This document shows, piece by piece, positions 42,799-51,621 of a stretch of DNA of 64,000 nt. Both the position numbers and the translations under genes were made by a program. Positions within the stretch are counted from its first letter, which is position 1. Every line of letters starts with the position of its first letter. The notes under the pieces were generated by a model. It did no database searches, was not told where the DNA came from, and saw only the letters and a program-made list of their open reading frames with translations. The stretch covers positions 1 through 64,000 of the forward strand of contig NZ_AVFK01000023.1 of the NCBI RefSeq assembly GCF_000936425.1, written 5' to 3'. Source of the stretch: Skermanella aerolata KACC 11604 (GTDB taxonomy: Bacteria > Pseudomonadota > Alphaproteobacteria > Azospirillales > Azospirillaceae).

Positions 42799-44711
42799 CG
42801 CGTCTTGCTCGCCATCATCGAAGGACTATCCGGCATCAGCCCGCAGTTTCGGCTCTTGGTGCAGGACTCCGCCCAGTGAAGAAGTAGAATACGCCGGACC
42901 TCCTCGATCGTATGGGGATCCGATTGCGTCGAATGACCGGAGCGGACGACGAACTCGGAGTCGACGCCTTGGATATGAGCACTCTTGTATTCGACGACGC
43001 CATCGTCGCCGGTTTCGGCCGGGCCGTCTCCGCGCACGGCGATGATCGAATGCGCCTTGACGCCCTTGACAATGGGGGTGCGCGCCAGCGTCCTTACCAG
43101 TAGGCTGCCCGGCGTCATGGCGTAAATGCTGCCGAAACCAGGTTGGCCTACCAAGACAGTGCTCTCCCTGTCCAGCTTGCTGATTTCCGACGTCGCCCTC
43201 AGGAGATTTCCCGGCAATCGTACCAAGCTTGCGACAAAATGGCTGATCCGGTCACCGGCAACATAGCTGCCGCCATGGGGCGTGGCGATAAAGATGAGGC
43301 GCCGGACGGAGGGAACCGGCTTGATGAAAAGCGCCTGTTTGAGTATCTCGCGGCTCTGCGGGCTGACGTCCAGTTCCTCGGGCGGCTTCTTGAATGCCGA
43401 ATTCCACAACCTGTCACCCACATCGATCGCCGCCATTTTGGTGAGTAGCCCGCCCTGGCTGTGGCCGATGACGACCATCTCGTGCAGCGACGGGTCCTCT
43501 CCGGACGGGTCCAGGGCGGCAACCGCCTCCCGAAGGGCATCGCGCAGCAGCATGGCGGAGTAGGGAACCGGATTGCCCGTTTCATATGAGAAGAACCAGA
43601 ACTGGAAATGGTCGCGGATGCGCGGGTCGCCCCTCAGATCGTTCAGCATCTCGGCCCAGCGCACGGGGCTTGACGCCGTCCCGTGGACGAAAACGACGGG
43701 AATGCGCCCGGACTGATACGGCTCCAGGGCCACCAGCCGCGACGGCACGTTCTTATCCAGCAGATTGCCCCTCAGGAAGCCGCCGTACTCGAACTCCCAG
43801 GCCGGCACGCCGCTCAGCATGTAGGCGAGCGAGGCGGTATACTCCACTTCCAGCGGAACCTGCCGCTGATCGATCAGGATCGTCTTGACGTCGGAGGAAG
43901 GATGCAGCTCGAGCTGCCCACGAACGATCCCGCCGCCAAGCTGGCGCCAGGGATCGTCGATGCGCAGTAGGGCGGTCACCGGCGTCTTGACACGCACGGC
44001 GACCTGAAAGCCCTTGGCCAGTTGACCCTGGGTCGTTCCCGCCGCCAAGGGCGCGCCGATCCCCGACTGACGGTAACGATTGTCTAGGCCGCTGATTTCC
44101 AGTTCGGCGGCTGGAAAGAAACCGGTCAGCTGGCGCCCTCCCCAAGCGAGGTCGCGCGGATCGAAGGCGACGTCGAGCTGGCCGAACGGTAGCTGATAGC
44201 TTGCCGGCCGGATGGCTATCTCGTCGCCTTCCTCAGTAGCCAGTCCCGAGGTCAGACCACGATTGTACATGTCGCTGGCGAGCCGAAGCCGGGGATCGTA
44301 GGGATCGGGCGGTTGGCTGGCTGTCCCAGGAAACAGGAAGGCGTAGGCGTATAGCGCGGATGCCAGATAATAGGGGCGTCCACCACGCTCCTCCGCGTGC
44401 AGGAACGACATCTCCGCGAGGGCGAACACCTCGTTGGCACCGCCTTGTCCCTCGACGACCGCCGTATGGAGGTCGACAATGGCGTATTCAGGCTTCTCCT
44501 GGTAGAGATCCGTCAAGGACCGCTGCCGCAGCACGTTCCGGGTCTGATCGCTGAGCGTATGAGCCGACAGGACATTGCGGGTGAGTTCCTGATGAACCGT
44601 GGCATGGTCCACGCGTTCGACGCTGATCGGACCGGCGCAGCCAATAGCCAGAAGCACTCCTGCCAGCAAAATCGTGCCTTTAACGGAATATCGGAAGATC
44701 GGCCACGTCAT
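42795..44711 (-). CDS. Alpha/beta-hydrolase lipoprotein (lipase-like)
   Basis: A 638-residue predicted lipoprotein. The start at ATG 44711 gives a leader ending in the lipobox LLAIGC (Cys25). Residues ~40-300 form an unnamed N-terminal domain with helical TPR-like blocks (EVFALAEMSFLHAEERG; YLASALYAYAFLF). The C-terminal hydrolase domain has VVFVHGTASSPVRW (oxyanion region), the nucleophile elbow GHSQGG, and IATPHGGSYVAG. The catalytic Ser is in GHSQGG. The His is likely in VRSGHSTQSDP. The fold suggests an esterase or lipase acting in the periplasm or outer membrane. Coupled to the following membrane-anchored protein. Confidence 0.75.
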   Translation of the reverse strand: MTWPIFRYSVKGTILLAGVLLAIGCAGPISVERVDHATVHQELTRNVLSAHTLSDQTRNVLRQRSLTDLYQEKPEYAIVDLHTAVVEGQGGANEVFALAEMSFLHAEERGGRPYYLASALYAYAFLFPGTASQPPDPYDPRLRLASDMYNRGLTSGLATEEGDEIAIRPASYQLPFGQLDVAFDPRDLAWGGRQLTGFFPAAELEISGLDNRYRQSGIGAPLAAGTTQGQLAKGFQVAVRVKTPVTALLRIDDPWRQLGGGIVRGQLELHPSSDVKTILIDQRQVPLEVEYTASLAYMLSGVPAWEFEYGGFLRGNLLDKNVPSRLVALEPYQSGRIPVVFVHGTASSPVRWAEMLNDLRGDPRIRDHFQFWFFSYETGNPVPYSAMLLRDALREAVAALDPSGEDPSLHEMVVIGHSQGGLLTKMAAIDVGDRLWNSAFKKPPEELDVSPQSREILKQALFIKPVPSVRRLIFIATPHGGSYVAGDRISHFVASLVRLPGNLLRATSEISKLDRESTVLVGQPGFGSIYAMTPGSLLVRTLARTPIVKGVKAHSIIAVRGDGPAETGDDGVVEYKSAHIQGVDSEFVVRSGHSTQSDPHTIEEVRRILLLHWAESCTKSRNCGLMPDSPSMMASKTR

Positions 44712-44752
44712 GCGGAGGACACTCCTGTCGGCAACCCGATGAAACATAGGCT

Positions 44753-45604
44753 CTAGTACCCAGGAGGGGCGCCGACGGTCACATAGGTAACGCTTCCGTT
44801 GACATAGGCTTGGTTATACCAGGTGCCGCCGCACCCATAGTAGCTTACCCCGCCAGTCGCCACGACTGTGGGCGAGCAGGGGAGCACCGTGACATAGGTC
44901 GGCGACGACGCGGCGCCGGCGACATAGCCCACGGTCGCGCCGACCGCCAATCCGGCCACCGCCCATCCCCAGTCATCGTCATCATCATAGTCATGATGAT
45001 GATCCCAGTCGTCGGACATGTTCTGCGCGGCATTGCTGCGGGCTTCGGTACGCTCGGTCTGGCCTTGCTGGCGGGCGTCGGTCCGCTCAGTGGACCCTTG
45101 TTGGCGGGCGTCGGTCCGCTCGGTGGAAGCAGTCTGCCGCTGGTCCGACCGCTCGGTCCGCTCCGCCTGGCCCGATGTGCGTGTCTCTGCCCTTGTCTCG
45201 GTGCGGGTCTGCTGCGTATCGGCGCGCTGGCCCGACCGCTCGGTGGCCCCTGCCTGACGAGTCGCCGTCTGCTGCGTCTGGGCGCGCTGGCCCGATCGCT
45301 CGCTGGCTCCGGCTTGGCGCGTTGCGGTCTGCTGCGTCTGGGCACGCTGGCCCGACCGGTCGGTGGCTCCGGCCTGGCGTGCGGCTCCTCCCCCCGAGGC
45401 AGGTCTTTGCGCCGAAAAGCTGCCGCTGGCCGCGGCGCCCGAACGGGAGTAACCACCGCCGCCACCGCCACCGCCACCGCGCCCACCGCCACCGCCGCCG
45501 CCGGCCCGCGCGCCTCCACGCGCGTTGGCGTCAGCCACCATGGCGACGACCAGGAGCAGCGACGAAGCGATCGAGATGGTGAGTCTTGCTGATCGCGATT
45601 TCAT
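44753..45604 (-). CDS. Repeat-rich, low-complexity exported protein
   Basis: A 283-residue secreted protein. The signal peptide (ISIASSLLLVVAMVADANA) is followed by a poly-Gly stretch (residues ~35-51). Then come three tandem 20-residue repeats of the form RQAGATERSGQR-AQTQQTAT (residues 76-135; DNA 45200-45379) and shorter ERTDARQQG repeats. An Asp/His cluster follows (DDWDHHHDYDDDDDWGW), then one hydrophobic segment (AVAGLAVGATVGYVAGA) and a Tyr/Val-rich tail. Such proteins (often next to DUF2092 genes) are cell-envelope or extracellular structural proteins of unknown function. The Asp/His patch could bind metal. It overlaps the DUF2092 gene by 4 bases. Confidence 0.75.
   Translation of the reverse strand: MKSRSARLTISIASSLLLVVAMVADANARGGARAGGGGGGGRGGGGGGGGGYSRSGAAASGSFSAQRPASGGGAARQAGATDRSGQRAQTQQTATRQAGASERSGQRAQTQQTATRQAGATERSGQRADTQQTRTETRAETRTSGQAERTERSDQRQTASTERTDARQQGSTERTDARQQGQTERTEARSNAAQNMSDDWDHHHDYDDDDDWGWAVAGLAVGATVGYVAGAASSPTYVTVLPCSPTVVATGGVSYYGCGGTWYNQAYVNGSVTYVTVGAPPGY
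45200..45379. repeat. Three tandem 60-bp coding repeats
   Basis: These are the DNA of three consecutive 20-residue repeats in the low-complexity exported protein, differing at a few positions. They are in frame, so copy-number change by slippage would alter protein length without frameshift. Confidence 0.8.
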
Positions 45605-46542
45605 TTCGGCAATCCTTCCATGCTGCCGGATTGCGCCGATGTTGCGGGCGCGTCAATTGCGGGGGCTTCACCGGCAGGGGTTTCACCGGCTGTGGCCGGC
45701 TGGTCGGCCGCGTGCTGGCGAACTCGAACCAGGAACGGGATGCGCTCGGCTCCAGCAGGCGGGTTGAAGGCCAGATCCACCGGCAGAACCTCCGGATTCA
45801 GTTTCCATTCCGAGAATTCGGCCCGGTACTGCGGCGCGCCCTCCTCATCCCTGTAAGTGATTGCCACCCGTTGTGGCAGGTGCGTGCCGCCGCTATCCAG
45901 CCAGACCTCGAAGTCCACACCGGCACTCCGCCCCGCCAGATGGTCGGATGGAACCTCGGTCAGCACATCCCGCTCGACAAAATCGATGGATTCAAGCCGC
46001 TGATCCAGTTCAGCCGGCAGGGTGCTGACCAGCAGCAGCGCCAGTGGAAGCCTGATGTCCAAATCCTGGACCACGTAGCGCACCACATCGTCCACGCTGC
46101 CGATCTTCTCGACCTGTCCGTAGACATTGTCATTCGCATTGAACACGGTGATCACCTTGCCGTCGTAGGTCACCAGGCTCCGCTTGCCGTCGCTTTCCTC
46201 CGCGTCGATCCGCAGCCGGTCGGGGCGGATCAGCGTGACCTTGCGCCGCTCGCCGAACGTGATCTTCTGGCCGTTGTCCTGCACGACGTCGAAGCCGGCC
46301 CGGATGGTTACGCTGAATCCCTGGGCCTGGGCGAGCGTCTCGGCCATGAGATGCAGGGCGTCCAGCGCCTCACTGTCCATCGGCGCGTCATCGCCCGATT
46401 GCTCCTCATCGGAAAACTGCTGATCGGCGGGTTGTTGTTCGGACGACTGCTGTTCGGGCGACTGTTGATCGGCGCTCACCGCAGGCTCGGCCATCAAGGA
46501 AAGGAGGAGCGCGGGCCATACCAGCCACCTGGCACCTTTCAT
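45601..46542 (-). CDS. DUF2092-domain periplasmic protein
   Basis: A 313-residue exported protein. The signal peptide (WLVWPALLLSLMAEPAVSA) is followed by a Gln/Ser/Glu-rich linker. The DUF2092 domain then runs from residue ~55 to ~270 (ALHLMAETLAQAQGFSVTIRAGFDVVQDNGQKITFGERRKVTLIRPDRLRI in the LolA-like half-barrel style). A Pro/Ala/Glu-rich tail follows. The fold suggests binding of a hydrophobic ligand or lipoprotein in the periplasm, not tested for this family. Overlaps its neighbours on both sides by 4 bases, so it is tightly coupled in the operon. Confidence 0.8.
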   Translation of the reverse strand: MKGARWLVWPALLLSLMAEPAVSADQQSPEQQSSEQQPADQQFSDEEQSGDDAPMDSEALDALHLMAETLAQAQGFSVTIRAGFDVVQDNGQKITFGERRKVTLIRPDRLRIDAEESDGKRSLVTYDGKVITVFNANDNVYGQVEKIGSVDDVVRYVVQDLDIRLPLALLLVSTLPAELDQRLESIDFVERDVLTEVPSDHLAGRSAGVDFEVWLDSGGTHLPQRVAITYRDEEGAPQYRAEFSEWKLNPEVLPVDLAFNPPAGAERIPFLVRVRQHAADQPATAGETPAGEAPAIDAPATSAQSGSMEGLPK

Positions 46543-46817
46543 CGCTGTCCCTCCTGCACACCGCGCTGGTAAGCCGATTCCTCGCCTTTCTTGTGGTAGT
46601 CGTAAAGCATGCCGCCGGCCAAGCCGGCGCCGGCGCCGATGGCCGCCCCCATGGCGGCGTTGCCGGCGATGGCTCCGATCAGCGCTCCGCCGGCGGCCCC
46701 GCCGGTCGTGCCGGTCAGCGCACGTTGCTGCGTCGCCGACATGTCGCTGCAGGCAGCGAGGGAGAGCGCAACCGCCGCGACGCAGCTCAACCGTTTAGTT
46801 GTATCTTGAAAAGCCAT
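46539..46817 (-). CDS. Glycine-zipper lipoprotein
   Basis: A lipoprotein of 92 residues starting at ATG 46817 (GGAGA upstream). The leader ends in the lipobox LSLAAC. The mature part has a long glycine zipper (GTTGGAAGGALIGAIAGNAAMGAAIGAGAGLAGG), typical of the YMGG/OmpA-like glycine-zipper group that inserts in or spans the outer membrane, and ends with YDYHKKGEESAYQRG. Overlaps the DUF2092 gene start by 4 bases. Its operon position suggests the whole set builds an envelope structure. Confidence 0.8.
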   Translation of the reverse strand: MAFQDTTKRLSCVAAVALSLAACSDMSATQQRALTGTTGGAAGGALIGAIAGNAAMGAAIGAGAGLAGGMLYDYHKKGEESAYQRGVQEGQR

Positions 46818-46855
46818 GTCCATCTCCATAGGTCTTCCCGATCCGAAAGCAGCGG

Positions 46856-47269
46856 TCAGCGACGGCACGGATAGCGTTGAGCCAGATAGCGGAAGATTCC
46901 TTCGACCGGCAGCGTGTTCATGGCTTGGGGGTTCTGCTTAGCCCAGGAGACGAAGCCGGCGACGGCCTCGTTGCGCATCGGTCTCGGCCTGGGCTCACAG
47001 AACAGGGGCGGTTTCGCTTCGGCCGCCGCAGCGATCTGATGGTACTGGTAAGCCCCAACAGCGAAGCCGTGGCAGAAGTGCAGCGCGGCGATTCCCGTAG
47101 CATCGGCCGGCGTGGCCTCGCACAGCCGTACGAGATCGCCCGTGGTCATGACTTGGAAATCGGTTTCGGTAGGATCGGCCACCGGCTGTGCGCGTACAGC
47201 AGGAATAATCGTCATGACCGCCAAGGCTGCCATGACCGCCAGCAGAAAAGGCTTTTGTCGGCGTTTCAT
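46856..47269 (-). CDS. Rap1a/Tai-like periplasmic protein
   Basis: A 137-residue exported protein starting at ATG 47269 behind AAGGAG. The signal peptide (FLLAVMAALAVMTIIPAVRA) precedes a small domain with MTTGDLVRLCEA, FCHGFAVGAYQYHQ and the terminal YPCRR. This cysteine-bearing pattern is that of the Rap1a/Tai domain, first described in type VI immunity proteins but widespread in exported proteins without a T6SS. No T6SS genes are here, so an immunity role is unlikely. First gene of the envelope set. Confidence 0.75.
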   Translation of the reverse strand: MKRRQKPFLLAVMAALAVMTIIPAVRAQPVADPTETDFQVMTTGDLVRLCEATPADATGIAALHFCHGFAVGAYQYHQIAAAAEAKPPLFCEPRPRPMRNEAVAGFVSWAKQNPQAMNTLPVEGIFRYLAQRYPCRR

Positions 47270-47606
47270 CGTACGCTCCTTTGTAGCAACCATCGGCGAC
47301 GAAGCGTCGCGGTTCAGCGGGCCGCCTTTTGTGAGCGCGTAGCCAGTATTCATGTGGCTCCTGCTCAGTCGGCAGCGCATCTCATGAATTATAGATTTGA
47401 TTGATCTTCGCGATCTTGACGGCAAAGCACTTGAGGACCTTTTGTCCTGCTTTGCAAACCGTATGGCTTTACTAAGCCACGGGAATATTTAACCAAATCG
47501 GGACTGAAAATAGAAGTAACATCCGGGCAATTTTAACAGTGATACCGTAACATGAACCGTATCATCGAAGCGATTGAGGAACTGGTGGGCGTTCAATCAG
47601 CCTCGT

Positions 47607-49475
47607 TCAGTCTTTCTCGTTGGCCACCTCCCGATCCGGGTCCATATCGAGCCCGGCCTTCCTCAGCCCATCGAGCATCCTGGAGATGATGGCGGGATCG
47701 ATGTTCCGGCGCTCGAACTCGAACACGGCTTTGTCGCCGAAATTCGGGTAGAGCCGCAGGATTTCATCGACTTCGTAGTCGGCGTTATCCCTGTCCCCGG
47801 TCTGGCCGTAGATCATCGCCAGCACGACATGGGTGTAGACGAGATTCGGCGTTCCGATCTTCTGGGCCTGCGCCAAGGCCTCGGCGTATTGCCCATTCAC
47901 ATAATGATACAGGGCGATGAACAGCCGGTACCAGGTGGGTTGCGCCGGGTTGCGATCAAAGGCTTCCCTTATGAGAGGAATGCCTTTTTCCCAGTCACCG
48001 GTCAGGCTGTAAGCCCTCCCGAGATCGGCGAGGATGTCGCTGTCATGCGGGTTGAGGACCCGCGCTTGTTCGTACGCCGCAATGCTGAGGGCCGGTTCGC
48101 GCCTGAGCCAGTGGGCAATCCCCAGGGCCTGGAGGGGCAGGGGGCTGTCTGGCGCCAGTGCTACGGCGCGTCGGGCTATTTCCAGGGCCGTAAGGGTGGG
48201 ATCGGGGCGCTCGGCACTTGGGTTGAAATCGATCCGCGCCTCATCGGTGTAAATGAACGCGAGGGCTGCCCAGGCATCCGCGTAGTCGGGATCGATCCGG
48301 ACTGCCCGTTCCAAGCAGGTCCGGACCTGCTTGTGCATCTCCGCGTTCGGCTGGCGCCAGTACTCACGGGTCCGCAGGACGCATTCATATGACGTGAGCG
48401 ACTCCGAAGGGCGCCCGACGGTGTTTTGCAGTTCCGCCTTGTCGATAACGCCATGCGGTTGCACCAGGATGAGGGCGACCTGCGTAGCGATATCGCGTCG
48501 GAGATCGAGCATGCTTTTAGATGTGAAGTCCTTGCGAAAGCTGCCGGACCAGAGATACTGATGATCCGCCGCCCGAAGCAGGGCGGCGTTGACCTGTATC
48601 TGGCCCTCCGTCCGGTCGATGCTGCCCTTCAGCACATAGTCTATCGGCACGTTTGGAACGGCGTCGCGCAGAGCCGTCTCCGTCCGAAATTGGAAGCTGG
48701 TGTCGGCACCGAGGACTAGAATGTTCTTGAAGAGGATCAGGGCACCGATCACTTCCTCGGTGACGCCCTTGGCAAACATGTTCTGCGCCGGATCGCTGCT
48801 GTCATTTTCAAATGGTAGAACCATGAGGGTCGGAACTTGGCTGGGAACTGCCCGGCTACTCACGGAAACCTGGTATCGCTGGAAAAGAGTTGTTCCCGCT
48901 AAAGCAATAGTCAGTATCGCCAAAAGAGAACAAAGGCCCGCCAGGAGCCGTGGACGCTTCAGAAGGGGGACGCGTGACGGTGCCGTGCCAGGAGGCTGAT
49001 AGGAAGAGGTCGCCGCTACAGGTGCTTGACTGAACTCTGCTTCGGCTGGAACGATCTCCGGCAATCGCTCCGAGGTCGATTGTTTGTCATCGTCCAGGGC
49101 TCGGAGAAGGGTAGGGGCGGCTACTTCCCTCATGACGAACTGCGGCACGTAGCTGCCCTTCGGGATAATGATCTGAAGCCGGTCTGCGGCCCCCTCGGCC
49201 AGATAGTAATGCTCGAGGCAACGGCGCAGCCGGCCAGCCTCGATCCGGACGACAGGGTCGGAAATGGGGTCGAAACTCGAATCACGGTTAAAGACGTCTA
49301 TAGCGATGGTGTAGGCCTTGATCCTGTCGGCGTTTCCGGCAAGCGTTTCCTTCACGATGAACTGCAGAAAGCGCTTCTTCCGATCGGAATTGACGATTTC
49401 CCGGCTGCTGATGACACGCTCAAGCGCGTCATGAATAAGCTGATGTGGGATCGCGTCGTTGGTATCGTGTATCAT
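47607..49475 (-). CDS. TPR protein with N-terminal winged-helix-like domain and membrane span (signal-transducing regulator)
   Basis: A 622-residue protein of the group often labelled adenylate cyclase-like but without a cyclase domain. Residues ~30-110 hold a conserved block (RFLQFIVKETLAGNADRIKAYTIAIDVFNRD; PVVRIEAGRLRRCLEHYY; IPKGSYVP) that looks like a DNA-binding or signalling module. One transmembrane helix is at ~178-198. A TolB-like domain follows (LMVLPFENDSSDPAQNMFAKGVTEEVIGAL), and the C-terminus has at least four TPRs (VRIDPDYADAWAALAFIYTDEA; ALAPDSPLPLQALGIAHWL). It lies 180 bases upstream of nothing else on its strand but precedes the envelope operon, so it may control it (inference). 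Confidence 0.75.
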   Translation of the reverse strand: MIHDTNDAIPHQLIHDALERVISSREIVNSDRKKRFLQFIVKETLAGNADRIKAYTIAIDVFNRDSSFDPISDPVVRIEAGRLRRCLEHYYLAEGAADRLQIIIPKGSYVPQFVMREVAAPTLLRALDDDKQSTSERLPEIVPAEAEFSQAPVAATSSYQPPGTAPSRVPLLKRPRLLAGLCSLLAILTIALAGTTLFQRYQVSVSSRAVPSQVPTLMVLPFENDSSDPAQNMFAKGVTEEVIGALILFKNILVLGADTSFQFRTETALRDAVPNVPIDYVLKGSIDRTEGQIQVNAALLRAADHQYLWSGSFRKDFTSKSMLDLRRDIATQVALILVQPHGVIDKAELQNTVGRPSESLTSYECVLRTREYWRQPNAEMHKQVRTCLERAVRIDPDYADAWAALAFIYTDEARIDFNPSAERPDPTLTALEIARRAVALAPDSPLPLQALGIAHWLRREPALSIAAYEQARVLNPHDSDILADLGRAYSLTGDWEKGIPLIREAFDRNPAQPTWYRLFIALYHYVNGQYAEALAQAQKIGTPNLVYTHVVLAMIYGQTGDRDNADYEVDEILRLYPNFGDKAVFEFERRNIDPAIISRMLDGLRKAGLDMDPDREVANEKD

Positions 49476-50020
49476 TGGTCTTGCCCAGCCGTTTGGTCAT
49501 GCTCGAACAGGAAGACATACATCGCGCTTTGCAGGTACGGCAGCGTTCATCTGATCCTAAGTTTTATAAGATAATCGAAGAGTGTGATTGATCGAAATCA
49601 ATTATCTTCAAAGAATCGTACGGCGTCGGCTGTATGTTAATGGCAAATCGCCAGCCAATTTTATCATGAACCTTCACATTTAGCAATTACACCGCATACC
49701 TCTTATTAGTGATTACGCTACGATAACTAAATGATGTACATAACGAAAATAGTAACATTATAAACTTAATTGATATCCCATTGTATTATTGAAATTTATT
49801 GATTGTGTGCTTGTTTCTATAGTCTTTTGAGAATAAGCCTTTTGATACGGTTAACATACGCATTCTTGATGCATGACATAACCTTTGGAGTTATCCTCAC
49901 TCGTATGTTTGGATGATAATTACTTCCGGAGATGGTTGACCGCTGCCCCGGGGAGGACGGGTTACAGGCGGGACCTGCCTGTCGGGAACGCGAAGGAACG
50001 GGTTCTTTGACGGTGTGGAT
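49476..50020. other. AT-rich gene-free region
   Basis: From about 49560 to 49900 the sequence is strikingly AT-rich compared with the rest of the window (long runs of A/T-containing words such as TTATAAACTTAATTGATAT). It has no open frame with coding character on either strand. It may contain promoters for the TPR gene, or be the scar of a foreign insertion, since an IS66-like fragment follows. Confidence 0.5.
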
Positions 50021-50152
50021 GTGAATCAGCATCGGTCTGACACGCTCGACCTGTCGCATCTGGACTTGGGAGGCAAGGACACGCTGATCCTGGCGTTGCT
50101 GGATCGTATGGCTACCCTTGAGCCGAAACCGACCAAATCCAAAGAAGCCTGA
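50021..50152 (+). pseudogene. Possible IS66-type transposase N-terminal fragment
   Basis: A 43-codon stretch ends at TGA 50150-50152. It reads DTLDLSHLDLGGKDTLILALLDRMATLE, which resembles the leucine-zipper start of IS66 TnpC proteins. Nothing else of the element remains. The match is by memory of the family pattern only. Confidence 0.3.
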
Positions 50153-50531
50153 CGCCTGCGGACCGGAAGCGATTGGCAGCGGCAATCTTCTTTTATACGA
50201 CGACAGCGTGTAAGGCTTGTTTACGGTATCAAGGTTACAGTTGCGGCCTTTGTGGCAGGCGGCCGGCTCGATATATTGACGGCGCACCAGTCCGCACATC
50301 ATATCGAACTCCCAGCCAGTTCGACCCTTGGGACGGCTGGACTCTCGAATACAATGTAAACATCAAGCCGGTGGAGGCGGCGAAAAGAGCAGTCCTGATC
50401 CGAAATGCGGCAATGGTGTCGATGTTGAAGTCCTCATAGTGAGTGTTTGCAAGGATCGCGACTTGCCGCTCATTGGACTCTACATATGCTATCGACTTGA
50501 TCGGTTTACTCTACAGCCGGCGGGAGAACCC

Positions 50532-50777
50532 ATGTCGGAGAGGGCAAGGTACGTCGTTGAGCGGTTTCCGGATTTGGCGGACGCCGTCAAACAGTACAGT
50601 TCAGACAACCGTTTTTTCCATGGGCTGTGCGAGGACTACGGAGAGGCGGTCGAAGCACTGCATCAATGCCAGAACTTGGACAGTTCGATAGCCTTCGAAC
50701 GTGCCGACGCCTGCCGCGCCCTCATCCTCGACCTCGAACGCGAAATCCTGCTTGAACTGCATCAGTGGAACGGATGA
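50532..50777 (+). CDS. Small helical protein, 81 aa
   Basis: Starts at ATG 50532 with GGGAG 5 bases upstream, and an upstream extension of the frame lacks coding character. The product is acidic and helical (ARYVVERFPDLADAVKQYSSDNRFFHGLCEDYGEAVEAL; ADACRALILDLEREILLELHQW), with two helical hairpins and conserved-looking Phe/Tyr/Trp. The pattern recalls small YdcH/DUF465-like proteins but I do not assign it. Soluble, cytoplasmic, function unknown. The gap 50153-50531 holds nothing else. Confidence 0.5.
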   Translation: MSERARYVVERFPDLADAVKQYSSDNRFFHGLCEDYGEAVEALHQCQNLDSSIAFERADACRALILDLEREILLELHQWNG

Positions 50778-50997
50778 TGGTCCGATCATGCAGGCTTGGT
50801 TTGTGACCGGAGCGCGGGCCGCCCACACGTCTGATCAACCGCCAGTCCGACCTGACATCTGTTACCGTATCACACTTTCGCCGATCCGCGCCCAGTCCCA
50901 TCCTGTGGTCCTCAACGCATGTATGTGGCCCACTCCGCGGTCCCCAATGCGTGAGCATATTCTCCAAAAAACAAAATCACATTCCGGGAGCTAAGCC

Positions 50998-51516
50998 ATG
51001 AGCCGCACCACGTCATCTCTGATCATCAGGGCCGGCACCGTCCTCGGTCTGGTCATCGGGGGCTTCACCATCTCCTCCAGCACTGCGGCAACCCAGAGCA
51101 GCGAGGCCGAGAAGTTGAATTCCGAACACTATATCGAGTTGGTGCGACGGGATGTGCGTCAGGACGCACGCGAGATAATCGGACAGCAAATGACGTTCAA
51201 ACAGGACGAAGCTGAGAAGTTCTGGCCGGTTTACGAGCGCTATGAAGCCGATTTGAACCGTTTGGGCGACGAAAAGCTCGCCTTGATCAAAGATTACGCC
51301 GACAACTACAAGACCATGACTGAAGACAAGGCAGGCGAACTGACCAGCAAGGCCATCGAACTGGATATTCTGCGAACCAGCCTCCTACAGCAATACCTTC
51401 CGAAATTCCAGAAAGCCTTGACCAACAGACGTGCCGCACAGTTCTATCAGGTCGAGATGCCCTTGCTGAAAATCGTCGATCTTCAAATCGCTTCACAAAT
51501 GCCGATGATGCCTTGA
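50998..51516 (+). CDS. Exported helical protein of unknown function
   Basis: A 172-residue protein with a signal peptide (RAGTVLGLVIGGFTISSSTAA) and a helical mature region. The helices contain EKFWPVYERYEADLNRLGDEKLALIKDYADNY and a closing helix KFQKALTNRRAAQFYQVE. The long alpha-hairpins with repeated W/Y/L resemble Spy/CpxP-type periplasmic proteins in architecture but lack the LTxxQ motif. The ribosome site is weak (GGGAG 7 bases upstream). Probably periplasmic, role unknown. Confidence 0.6.
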   Translation: MSRTTSSLIIRAGTVLGLVIGGFTISSSTAATQSSEAEKLNSEHYIELVRRDVRQDAREIIGQQMTFKQDEAEKFWPVYERYEADLNRLGDEKLALIKDYADNYKTMTEDKAGELTSKAIELDILRTSLLQQYLPKFQKALTNRRAAQFYQVEMPLLKIVDLQIASQMPMMP

Positions 51517-51621
51517 GCGGATGACTTCGGTCCCTGGATTGAGAGTAGCGTCTTGAAGACTTTTGCTGGAGCGTTTTGCTCTCCAGGGACCGATAGTGCG
51601 ATTGGAAACGCTGCCCGACAC

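Noticed and set aside
45200-45379. Regularly spaced 60-bp repeats as a possible CRISPR array
   Set aside because: The repeats are contiguous, in frame within a coding sequence, and there are no spacers or cas genes.
46856-47269. Rap1a/Tai-like protein as a type VI immunity gene
   Set aside because: No T6SS or effector gene is nearby, and the domain is common in exported proteins of other roles.
49817-50302. A 161-codon minus-strand ORF
   Set aside because: It spans the AT-rich region and an IS scrap; composition is random and no start signal is seen.
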